A stretch of DNA of 5,866 nucleotides from Candidatus Woesearchaeota archaeon (GCA_019322735.1 JAHWIG010000024.1:1-5866), one strand, 5' to 3'. Counted from the stretch's first letter, positions 1 through 5,421 are shown. Translations and numbers: made by a program. Notes: a model not told the origin generated them from the sequence alone.

Positions 1-491
1 AATTTCTTAACTCTTTCAGCATATTCTTTTCCTAGTTCCTTAAGAAAACGTTTATATGCCATATCAATAGTTCCCCTTCTTTGTCCAAAGATTAAATTAT
101 CTGCACAAGTTATTATCTTTTCTTCTTTCGTCTTTGGCAAATAATCCTTCATAGGCAAATCAAGCCTTTGTTTTCTTATATCTGCTTTAGAAATTCCTGC
201 ACCAAGATGTCTTTCAGCAATTAAAGAATATTCACCAAAACCTTCCTTTCTTAATATTGCAGACCCCTTAATTCCATGATGTAAGCTATCTTTTGATCCA
301 GGAGGGGCATTAAATCTTCCTATATCATGCAATAAACTCGCTATTTTAATGAATTCTTTATCAACATCTGTATCTTCAGCAAATTCTAAAGCTAATTTCT
401 GTACTGCCCTTACATGTGCAGCAACTGCTTTAAATGCCCTATCAGAAGAAGAATATTTTTTCAACAATGCAAGTGCTTCTTTTTCATTCAT
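1..491 (-). CDS. HD-domain phosphohydrolase, archaeal type (3' end cut by window edge)
   Basis: The minus-strand frame is open from ATG at 489-491 to the window edge: 163 codons, beginning MNEKEALALLKKY. HD-superfamily metal-binding residues are visible: H26 in AAHVRAV, the H55-D56 pair in SLLHDIGRF, H71-H72 in LHHGIKGS, and H95 in ERHLGAGI. From memory it resembles a conserved archaeal HD hydrolase family (TIGR00295-like) of about this length, so probably only a few C-terminal residues are missing. The family generally hydrolyses phosphate esters with a bound divalent metal; the substrate is unknown. The first four codons and the whole upstream leader lie in a sequence repeated 578 bp away in front of the neighbouring gene. 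No Shine-Dalgarno sequence is visible and a TATA-like box lies about 25 bp upstream, so a leaderless transcript is likely. An in-frame TTG at 507-509 is a weaker start. Confidence 0.85.
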   Translation of the reverse strand, partial: MNEKEALALLKKYSSSDRAFKAVAAHVRAVQKLALEFAEDTDVDKEFIKIASLLHDIGRFNAPPGSKDSLHHGIKGSAILRKEGFGEYSLIAERHLGAGISKADIRKQRLDLPMKDYLPKTKEEKIITCADNLIFGQRRGTIDMAYKRFLKELGKEYAERVKK

Positions 492-572
492 AACTACAGA
501 TAAGAACAACTAATTAAAAAACTTTTTTAAAAAAAGAAGGGCTCCTCGGGATCTCTTGAGGGGGTGATGGAG
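486..572. repeat. 87-bp perfect direct repeat, copy 1 (HD-gene leader)
   Basis: Base for base identical to 1064-1150 (offset 578 bp). With one mismatch (485 versus 1063) it extends seven more bases, to 479/1057, into codons 3 to 5 of the two downstream genes. Reading along the minus strand it holds a GC-rich stretch, a T7 run, a TATA-like box and the ATG with the following AAT codon. The repeat ends abruptly at 572/1150. Beyond that, copy 1 runs into a G/A-rich hexamer tract and copy 2 into the second arm of a hairpin. Confidence 0.97.
511..521 (-). promoter_or_regulatory. TATA-like box of the HD gene (in repeat copy 1)
   Basis: Minus strand TTTTTTAATTA, centred about 25 bp upstream of the ATG at 491. 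In archaea this places the transcription start at or next to the start codon. That agrees with the lack of any Shine-Dalgarno sequence. A second AT-only candidate (TTTTTTTAAAAAAG, 522-535 region) would give a leader of roughly 10 to 20 nt. The placement is inferred from sequence only. Confidence 0.4.
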
Positions 573-595
573 GTGAAGATGAAGGTGAAGGGGAA
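566..595. repeat. degenerate hexanucleotide tract (GRTGRA-like, five units)
   Basis: On the plus strand the units gatgga, ggtgaa, gatgaa, ggtgaa and ggggaa follow each other directly, and purine-rich sequence continues to about 604. The first unit is the end of the 87-bp repeat, so the tract starts exactly at the repeat junction. This suggests slippage or repair synthesis there. It lies between the stop codon of the ParB/Srx-like gene and the HD-gene leader, and no coding role is seen. Confidence 0.7.
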
Positions 596-613
596 TGGAA
601 GGAGTTTGTAAGG

Positions 614-1069
614 TTAGTTAGGTAAAATTAAGCCATCAGGCAATTCTTCAAAGTTTTTTATGTTAATGGTGTCTACACCGTCAATAAATGCTTTAGTCAG
701 GCGGTGCATACCATCTTTAACTTTTCCTTTTATAGTAATTATAGGGTAACTTTCATAGTCAGCATCAAGAACCTTTTGGATATGATTCCTTAGCTCAATA
801 TCTATGCTCTCATCATTTATAAGTGTCCGTGAGTCGTCTACGTTATGAACTGCATCAATAATATCTTGTGGACCCAGCCATTCACCGTGGCTGTCATGCC
901 AATAGTTATTTTGTTTTGTGTTTTCAAAATGAGAAATAGGTAAAACAGTCGGTTCTACTTTTTCGGCCAAACTTATCAGTTTATAAACATCAATAGTTAT
1001 ACCTTCAAATTCGGATGTATGACTTTCGTGTGGAGTTGATTCCTTTGGCAAGGGAACTTTTTTATTCAT
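614..1069 (-). CDS. ParB/sulfiredoxin-like fold protein, function unknown (cassette gene)
   Basis: 151 residues from ATG 1067-1069. The C-terminal third carries the diagnostic stretch: YPIITIKGKVKDGMHRLTKA (residues 108-127) followed by a G-x-x-TI strand and FEELPDG. The DGMHR motif (D119 to R123) matches the G-x-H/R-R nucleotide- or phosphate-contact box of ParB/Srx-fold proteins. From memory, small bacterial proteins annotated 'ParB-like' share this YPII...DGMHR...KA...G pattern and an upstream YW motif (here Y56-W57). The family has no settled function known to me, and nothing here shows DNA partition, since no ParA is nearby. An in-frame TTG at 1085-1087 would add six residues; the ATG is preferred because the HD gene uses the identical one. 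Some stretches look less AT-biased than the neighbouring nucleotidyltransferase gene. It is flanked by 87-bp direct repeats, which suggests insertion. Confidence 0.75.
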   Translation of the reverse strand: MNKKVPLPKESTPHESHTSEFEGITIDVYKLISLAEKVEPTVLPISHFENTKQNNYWHDSHGEWLGPQDIIDAVHNVDDSRTLINDESIDIELRNHIQKVLDADYESYPIITIKGKVKDGMHRLTKAFIDGVDTINIKNFEELPDGLILPN

Positions 1070-1150
1070 AACTACAGATAAGAACAACTAATTAAAAAAC
1101 TTTTTTAAAAAAAGAAGGGCTCCTCGGGATCTCTTGAGGGGGTGATGGAG
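1064..1150. repeat. 87-bp perfect direct repeat, copy 2 (ParB/Srx-like gene leader)
   Basis: Identical to 486-572. It supplies the promoter region, ATG and second codon of the ParB/Srx-like gene. Unlike copy 1, it continues upstream into sequence that pairs with it: ggctcctcg at 1118-1126 is the exact inverse of 1163-1171. Copy 2 therefore keeps the intact upstream context of the leader. Confidence 0.97.
1089..1099 (-). promoter_or_regulatory. TATA-like box of the ParB/Srx-like gene (in repeat copy 2)
   Basis: The same TTTTTTAATTA as in copy 1, centred about 25 bp before the ATG at 1069. It fits a leaderless transcript. It is also possible that transcription starts further upstream, at the boxes near 1191-1217, and reads through the GC-rich hairpin. 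Confidence 0.38.
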
Positions 1151-1171
1151 AGAAGAAGCCAGCGAGGAGCC
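1107..1171 (-). ncRNA. candidate small structured RNA or attenuator-like leader
   Basis: A GC-rich island in AT-rich surroundings. On the minus strand the 5' arm GGCTCCTCG (1171 down to 1163) pairs perfectly with CGAGGAGCC (1126 down to 1118), enclosing 36 nt. Inside, TCTCT can pair with AGAGA around a 14-nt loop. The 3' arm is followed by CTTC and a T7 run (1107-1113), like an intrinsic or oligo-T terminator. A palindromic TTTAAA box lies about 25 bp before the 5' arm. It may be a free RNA of about 65 nt, a regulatory leader for the ParB/Srx-like gene, or a terminator. No C/D, H/ACA, riboswitch or other known RNA signature was recognised. Confidence 0.35.
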
Positions 1172-1190
1172 AACTTTCTAATTAATAATA

Positions 1191-1217
1191 GCTTTAAAGC
1201 ATTACTAGTATATAAAT
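1191..1217 (-). promoter_or_regulatory. TATA-like boxes upstream of the GC-rich hairpin
   Basis: There are two minus-strand candidates: the palindrome gctttaaagc at 1191-1200, and ATTTATATA at 1209-1217. The first would place a start near 1169-1172, at the foot of the hairpin stem; the second near 1187. Neither lies at normal spacing from the next start codon at 1069, so they would serve an RNA or a leader of about 100 to 118 nt. The surrounding DNA is AT-rich, so chance matches are possible. Confidence 0.35.
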
Positions 1218-1233
1218 ATTACGTTTTTATAGC

Positions 1234-1257
1234 TTAATATAGAAAAAAGTATATTAA
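1234..1257 (-). terminator. likely 3'-end signal of the nucleotidyltransferase gene
   Basis: A perfect 8-bp inverted repeat (ttaatata / tatattaa) surrounds an 8-nt loop containing T6 on the minus strand. It begins 8 bp past the stop codon of the nucleotidyltransferase gene. The stem is all A-T and weak, but the oligo-T run suits archaeal termination. Confidence 0.4.
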
Positions 1258-1265
1258 AATAATTA

Positions 1266-2279
1266 TTATTTACTTAAATAATTAGAGAGATTCTCATAAT
1301 TTTTAGTTATAAACTTATATGTTTTCATATCATCAATATCTAACAAAGAACCAAAATTACCTTCAATATTAAACTGAAATCTTAATCCAGTAAAATCTTC
1401 CAGTATAGATTCAATACGTTGAATATCAAGTTTGCCACTATGTTTCTTTATAGATTTATAAGATTTATTTGATTGTGATCTATAAGCTGAATATATCAGT
1501 TTAACAGCATCTCCCATCAATCCTTTTTTCTTACCAGCTTTGAAATCCCTTATTAAACCAATAATCTTGGGCCAATTACGTGGACTACTAAATTTTCTAA
1601 AATTATAAAGCCCCTGAAGAATCTTATAAATTTCAGCTTCAACTTTTAATGGTTTTACAACATGTAAATTGTTGATCCTAACAGGATCATCTTTCAAATA
1701 AACAAAACTATTTATGGTGCTCTTTAATCCATAAAACTCTTCATAAAGTAATAAATCTGCAAGCCTTTCATCTACTTTGCCCCTTTTAGTAAATCCTATC
1801 ATAAAATCTTTATTCTTGGTATCAAAACCATCAATAAATTTAATTATCTCACTAGATTGGATTAAAGGAGCATCTCCTGAAGTATATAGTACAGGCACTT
1901 CAATTAATGGTTTATTATTATCAATATAATCTCTCACATCTTCCCATTCCCTCCAATCACCTTTAAAATTATCAAACTCTACAAAATTGTTGTTAAGATG
2001 TTGAAAATAGGTAGATAACAAACTATCAACTATTTTTTTCTGAGCATCAACAACGTGAACGTTTCCTTCTTTTCCCCTTACTATTTTCTCTAACCTTTCT
2101 TGATCATCTGTCCATACATAAACATTTTCAATACCAGAATCAAGAACAGAATCTATAACCCTTTCAACACTTGGTTTTCCGCATACATCAACAAATGCTT
2201 TAGGCTGTCCTTTAATCTTCTTTGGTCCGCCTGCAGCTATAAACGCAGTCTTTACACTATTTCCCTCATTAATATCCAT
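1266..2279 (-). CDS. MobA-like NTP transferase domain protein (GT-A nucleotidyltransferase), substrate unknown
   Basis: 337 residues. The N-terminus has the NTP-binding signature of GT-A nucleotidyltransferases: TAFIAAGG (11-18), then K24-G-x-P-K27-A-F and a GKP at 34-36. The first metal-binding aspartate is expected in LYTSGDAPLI (131-140, D136). DIDD at 314-317 near the C-terminus matches the 'DID' second acidic site of MobA/IspD-type enzymes. Between them are about 175 residues, including basic helical stretches (210-280), so the protein is much longer than MobA-type proteins of about 200 residues. It should transfer a nucleotidyl group to a phosphorylated acceptor (sugar, cofactor or lipid headgroup), but the acceptor cannot be named. 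Its start lies 41 bp past the helicase stop, with its own TATA-like box, so it may be transcribed separately. Cytosolic; no membrane segments seen. Confidence 0.75.
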   Translation of the reverse strand: MDINEGNSVKTAFIAAGGPKKIKGQPKAFVDVCGKPSVERVIDSVLDSGIENVYVWTDDQERLEKIVRGKEGNVHVVDAQKKIVDSLLSTYFQHLNNNFVEFDNFKGDWREWEDVRDYIDNNKPLIEVPVLYTSGDAPLIQSSEIIKFIDGFDTKNKDFMIGFTKRGKVDERLADLLLYEEFYGLKSTINSFVYLKDDPVRINNLHVVKPLKVEAEIYKILQGLYNFRKFSSPRNWPKIIGLIRDFKAGKKKGLMGDAVKLIYSAYRSQSNKSYKSIKKHSGKLDIQRIESILEDFTGLRFQFNIEGNFGSLLDIDDMKTYKFITKNYENLSNYLSK

Positions 2280-2302
2280 AAATAAAAAATAAAAAATAAA
2301 AG

Positions 2303-2312
2303 TCTTTAAATC
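2303..2312 (-). promoter_or_regulatory. TATA-like box of the nucleotidyltransferase gene
   Basis: Minus strand GATTTAAAGA, centred about 28 bp before the ATG at 2279. The stretch between is almost pure A/T and has no Shine-Dalgarno sequence. This fits leaderless transcription, independent of the helicase gene upstream. Confidence 0.45.
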
Positions 2313-2320
2313 TTTTGATT

Positions 2321-4189
2321 TTAATCAGAAAAAAAGTTAAGTATCTTGGTATTATAATCCATAGTTATCTCAACTCCAAAATCAGCTGGAAAGCATTTCA
2401 GATATCTTTGCCATGCATATCTCTCATCCAGGAACACAATAACCCCCCTATCAGTCTCAGACCTGATGCATCTTCCAGCATTCTGTAATACCGTGGTAAT
2501 TGCCGGAAGAACGTATCCATAATCCCATCCCTTTCCAAATCTTTTTTCATAGTAATTGATCAAAGCTTTTATTTCTAAATCTGGTCTTTGCAGAGGAATT
2601 CCAACAACAATAACCCCATTCAATAAATTCCCAGGTAGATCAATGCCTTCTCCAAAACTTCCGGATGCAACAGCCAAAAGAACGATTTCTTTTTCCTTTT
2701 GTTTAAATCCATCCAGTATCTCCTTTTTTTCTTCCTTGTTTAATCCCTGTTTTTCAAGAACGATATCCTTATCACATAATTCCTTAAAATAATGATAGAC
2801 AGAATTTCTCAGATCATAGCTAGGAAAAAATACAAGATTATTGCCTGGAATCCTCTCAACCATTTCTGCACTTCTTCTTGCTATTTCCTTGAATTGATTT
2901 TCACTTCTTAAAGAAAATCTTGTTGTTGTTTTAGGAACAATCAATGTTAATCTATTCTCCCGGGGAAATGGGCTGGGATATACTTTTTCCAGTGAATCTT
3001 TGGGAAAACCAAGAATATCCCTATACAATGCAGTTGGCAGTAATGTTCCGCTCATCATAACTAAAGAATAGCACCCCATCAAGACTTCAGATGTAACCAA
3101 TGAAGGATCCAAGCAACGATAACTTAAAGTGATAAATAATGTTCCCCTGATATCTTTTTTAGAGATAATTCTCACATAACCTTCTTCTGTTCCAAGCCAG
3201 GATTCCAAAAAATGAGCAATAGCACCAATTGAACTCTGCTTTTTCTTCTTTCTGATATCCTCCGCAATAAACTCAAGCTCTTCAAACAAAGATGCATAAT
3301 CCTTAATATCAGATATTAAATCAATAAAATATTTCTTATTTACTAATACTTCTCCACCAATTCCAATATCAACAGAAACACCTTCTAATACCCCCCCAAT
3401 CTCTTCCAGTATCTTACTATACCCTTTATATCCATAATCATTTGCTTCATTAATTGCCCTTTTAATAGTAAGTGTTGATATATTCAAGCTCAATAGATCC
3501 CTCACCCTATTAGACAGATTATGGCCTTCATCAACAATAACAATAATATCATCCAGATTCTTTCCAATCTTGCCCAAAAAAGATTCTCTCAACGATGGAT
3601 TAAATAGATAAAAATAATCTGCAATAATAACTTTTGCGTCTTTGCATAATGAAAGTGCAATCTCATAAGGACAGACTTCTGCCTTTTTTCCCATTTCAAC
3701 AATATTCTCAGAATGACAGGGTGATAAAACGCTTAATTCCTTCTTGACCTTTTTTGCCTTAACAGACAATGACCTTTTATCATATGTATTAATATAGTTC
3801 TTGCAATTATCCTCTTCTCTAAGAATCCTGCAATAATCCCTAAATTCATGTGGACTTACTCTTTCCATCTCAGGCAAAGCACACATCCACTTCTTACCAA
3901 TAAGATCCGCAACAACAAACTCTTTATCATACTTTTTTTTGATATCATCCAAAGTTTCCAAAGCAATTATATGTTGTGTGTGTCTTGATGTAAGAAAAAC
4001 AATAGTTTTATTGTTTTCTAATGCATATGCCAATGCAGGGCCAAGTACGGCTATTGTTTTTCCAATTCCTGTTGGTGCATGCAATAGTATCTTTTTTCTC
4101 TGACTTATCGCTTCCCCAACCTCCTTCATCATATCATCCTGTATTGGCCTTACTTCTTGGTATGGGAAGAGAATTTTTTTATATTCCAT
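2321..4189 (-). CDS. xpd: XPD/Rad3-family iron-sulfur DNA helicase (superfamily 2, 5'-3')
   Basis: 622 residues, in the size range of archaeal XPD. Motifs in order: Walker A APTGIGKT (38-45); cysteines C103, C120, C129 and C173 (last in CPYE), the likely 4Fe-4S ligands, with an extra C158; Walker B VDEGHNL (219-225); SGTLL (380-384); SGSFGEGIDLPG (509-520); and motif VI QNAGRCIRS (569-577). The family unwinds DNA 5' to 3' using ATP. In eukaryotes XPD works in TFIIH and nucleotide excision repair; the archaeal role is thought to be repair but is less clear. The motif II box reads DEGH instead of the usual DEAH. A bacterial DinG-type assignment is the main alternative, but the Fe-S arrangement and motif VI fit archaeal XPD better. 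The ATG at 4189 has a TATA-like box 26 bp upstream and no Shine-Dalgarno sequence, suggesting a leaderless mRNA. Confidence 0.93.
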   Translation of the reverse strand: MEYKKILFPYQEVRPIQDDMMKEVGEAISQRKKILLHAPTGIGKTIAVLGPALAYALENNKTIVFLTSRHTQHIIALETLDDIKKKYDKEFVVADLIGKKWMCALPEMERVSPHEFRDYCRILREEDNCKNYINTYDKRSLSVKAKKVKKELSVLSPCHSENIVEMGKKAEVCPYEIALSLCKDAKVIIADYFYLFNPSLRESFLGKIGKNLDDIIVIVDEGHNLSNRVRDLLSLNISTLTIKRAINEANDYGYKGYSKILEEIGGVLEGVSVDIGIGGEVLVNKKYFIDLISDIKDYASLFEELEFIAEDIRKKKKQSSIGAIAHFLESWLGTEEGYVRIISKKDIRGTLFITLSYRCLDPSLVTSEVLMGCYSLVMMSGTLLPTALYRDILGFPKDSLEKVYPSPFPRENRLTLIVPKTTTRFSLRSENQFKEIARRSAEMVERIPGNNLVFFPSYDLRNSVYHYFKELCDKDIVLEKQGLNKEEKKEILDGFKQKEKEIVLLAVASGSFGEGIDLPGNLLNGVIVVGIPLQRPDLEIKALINYYEKRFGKGWDYGYVLPAITTVLQNAGRCIRSETDRGVIVFLDERYAWQRYLKCFPADFGVEITMDYNTKILNFFSD

Positions 4190-4210
4190 TGAATTAAATA
4201 ATATCTTCTT

Positions 4211-4220
4211 ACTTAAAAAA
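4211..4220 (-). promoter_or_regulatory. TATA-like box of the helicase gene
   Basis: Minus strand TTTTTTAAGT, centred 26 bp before the ATG at 4189, the spacing expected for a leaderless archaeal transcript. It sits in the 169-bp divergent region shared with the winged-helix gene at 4359. Confidence 0.4.
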
Positions 4221-4284
4221 TTTGTGTAATAAATTTAGGAAATTTCTTAGATAAAAGCATATACTACAAAATATATAACAAAAA

Positions 4285-4326
4285 ATAGGAATATTTAAAT
4301 AACACTATACAAACCTATATTCCAAT
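4285..4326 (+). promoter_or_regulatory. promoter of the winged-helix operon, TATA box framed by an inverted repeat
   Basis: TTTAAATA at 4294-4301 is a good archaeal TATA box. Around it lie half-sites ATaGGAATAT (4285-4294) and ATATTCCaAT (4317-4326): a 10-bp inverted repeat with one mismatch, half-site centres about 32 bp apart. The TATA box and expected transcription start fall between the arms, a plausible operator for the regulator encoded just downstream. A second TATA-like box (catataat, 4328-4335) is spaced for a leaderless start at 4359. Confidence 0.4.
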
Positions 4327-4358
4327 ACATATAATCAATTATTTATTGGGGAAATTTA

Positions 4359-4625
4359 ATGAATACAAACAAAATATTCAATGTTTTTTTCAGGGAAAAG
4401 CCAGCTATGATGTTGGTCACATTAAAGAATTCCAAAGAAGCATATGCATCTTCTTTAGCAAAAAAGATTGACTGTACATATTCTCATGTTGTTAAGATTC
4501 TCCAAGAAATGGAAAGAGCTGGGCTTGTTAATTTCAATAAACAAGGAAGATTAAAACTCCTTACTTTAACCAAAAAAGGAGAGAAGATAGCAGAACATAT
4601 TGAAACAATCAAGACTTCTCTATAA
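4359..4625 (+). CDS. small winged helix-turn-helix transcriptional regulator (MarR-like)
   Basis: 88 residues forming a single winged-helix domain. The helix-turn-helix spans about residues 24-56: AYASSLAKKIDCTYSHVVKI, then an LQEMERAGLV helix end. A wing follows (VNFNKQGRLKLLTLTKKG), and then a short C-terminal helix that may dimerise. The pattern 'S..A..I....S.V...L..ME.AGLV....GR.K...LT.KG' is typical of MarR/ArsR-like archaeal regulators. It has no separate ligand domain. Its promoter contains an inverted repeat around the TATA box, so autoregulation is likely but unproven. The next gene starts 8 bp after its stop and is probably co-transcribed. The targets are unknown. Confidence 0.85.
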   Translation: MNTNKIFNVFFREKPAMMLVTLKNSKEAYASSLAKKIDCTYSHVVKILQEMERAGLVNFNKQGRLKLLTLTKKGEKIAEHIETIKTSL

Positions 4626-4633
4626 TCCTATTC

Positions 4634-4930
4634 ATGAAGGAATTAAGTGATGAAGTAAAGAGTATGCTGAATTCTATGGGTCAATGGTCAAGGAAAATTG
4701 CCTTAATCAACTTATATGATAAAAATTACAATATAGAGAATTATATTACAGACCTAATTAATGGATCAGAAGAAGGGACGCTTAGAAGGAATGGCTTTAT
4801 GAAAACATTAAACCCTCACAAAGATGTAATCGTATATGAATTAAACATGGTAGGAAAATTTGTGTTCAAAGAAACAAAAGATAAAAAATATGAATTAATA
4901 CAAACACAATTTATTCGGCAATCAACTTAA
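4634..4930 (+). CDS. hypothetical protein, second gene of the winged-helix operon
   Basis: 98 residues; no family recognised. It is a soluble, mixed-charge protein: a helical N-terminal half (ELSDEVKSMLNSMGQWSRKI), then a basic NG-rich segment (LRRNGFMKTLNP), and a C-terminal part that looks like beta hairpins (DVIVYELN, KFVFKE, KKYELIQ). It starts 8 bp after the regulator stop, so it is probably co-expressed and may be a partner or effector of it. No Shine-Dalgarno sequence precedes the ATG at 4634; ATGs at codons 11 and 15 are alternatives, the first with gtgat 11 bp upstream. Its last 20 bp overlap the end of rps15 on the other strand. Confidence 0.65.
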   Translation: MKELSDEVKSMLNSMGQWSRKIALINLYDKNYNIENYITDLINGSEEGTLRRNGFMKTLNPHKDVIVYELNMVGKFVFKETKDKKYELIQTQFIRQST

Positions 4931-5366
4931 ATCTGCTCTCATCATACTTCCAATCCATTGGAAGTACTTTAGATCTCTTATAGTATTTAATCAATCTATT
5001 GATCTTTGATTCTGTCAATTGAACTCCCCTTTTTGCAGCCTTATCTTGACGATTTTCTTCTAAATGCTTTTTCAACATGACTACTTTCTTAATCAAATTC
5101 AAGATGTCTTCTGGAAGTTCTCCAGCTAAATCTTTTTCTTTCAATACTTTTGAAACCCCTTTACCAAGAATATCCTTAACGCTTGGAATTCCATAAGAAT
5201 CTCTTAAAATAAGGCCTATTTTAGATGGTTCATGCTCATCCTTTGCCAATTTAACAATCAATAATTCAACTTCTTTAGATGTATGTCTCACCCATACAGG
5301 CTTATCTTTAGAGCTTGGTCTAGTACTCTTACTCTTTCCCTTATCTCTTGAGTGCATACGTGCCAA
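4911..5366 (-). CDS. rps15: 30S ribosomal protein uS15 (archaeal S15P)
   Basis: 151 residues, the usual length of archaeal/eukaryal S15 (bacterial S15 is about 89 residues). The N-terminal MARMHSRDKGKSKS extension is family-typical. The core HLEENRQDKAAKRGVQLTES (101-120), then KINRLIKYYKRSKVLPMDWKYD, is the 16S rRNA-binding helical region. It binds the central domain of 16S rRNA early in 30S assembly. The start codon is TTG (5364-5366): it restores the conserved MARMH beginning, and AGGTGA lies six bases upstream. The ATG three codons later would remove this conserved start. It is convergent with the plus-strand operon, with a 20-bp overlap of coding ends. Confidence 0.96.
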   Translation of the reverse strand: MARMHSRDKGKSKSTRPSSKDKPVWVRHTSKEVELLIVKLAKDEHEPSKIGLILRDSYGIPSVKDILGKGVSKVLKEKDLAGELPEDILNLIKKVVMLKKHLEENRQDKAAKRGVQLTESKINRLIKYYKRSKVLPMDWKYDESRFKLIAE

Positions 5367-5372
5367 ATTAAG

Positions 5373-5378
5373 TCACCT
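5373..5378 (-). promoter_or_regulatory. ribosome binding site of rps15
   Basis: Minus strand AGGTGA, complementary to the archaeal 16S 3' end (…UCACCU), six bases before the TTG. It is the clearest Shine-Dalgarno sequence in the window and decides the non-ATG start. Confidence 0.8.
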
Positions 5379-5412
5379 AAAATATATATGGAGAAAGAAA
5401 ATATCCATCTCC

Positions 5413-5421
5413 AGTATAAAC
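5413..5421 (-). promoter_or_regulatory. TATA-like box of rps15
   Basis: Minus strand GTTTATACT. A start about 27 bp downstream (near 5390) gives a leader of roughly 24 nt that contains the AGGTGA site. A TTTAAAAA box near 5475-5483 is an alternative with a longer leader. Confidence 0.45.

Noticed and set aside
1070..1087. Six-residue N-terminal extension of the ParB/Srx-like protein from an upstream TTG
   Set aside because: The codons lie wholly in the duplicated leader, in the likely promoter-proximal region; the HD gene has the same TTG, and the ATG is better placed for both.
486..1150. Insertion sequence or CRISPR
   Set aside because: Only two copies, direct and 87 bp long, flanking a gene with no transposase features; no terminal inverted repeats and no repeat-spacer series.
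1107..1171. Box C/D or H/ACA guide RNA
   Set aside because: The plus strand has GTGATGG, but there is no true C box with a paired CTGA D box, and no ACA follows the stem on either strand.
2100..2285. 61-codon plus-strand open frame
   Set aside because: Antisense to the nucleotidyltransferase's conserved N-terminus; no protein family features, no promoter or ribosome site.
2556..2792. 78-codon plus-strand open frame
   Set aside because: Antisense to conserved helicase motifs; low-complexity Ser/Phe-rich translation typical of a shadow frame.
5390..5412. Leader hairpin (ggaga/tctcc) autoregulating rps15
   Set aside because: Only a 5-bp stem with a 13-nt loop and competing pairings; too weak to claim, and it mostly lies upstream of the likely transcript start.
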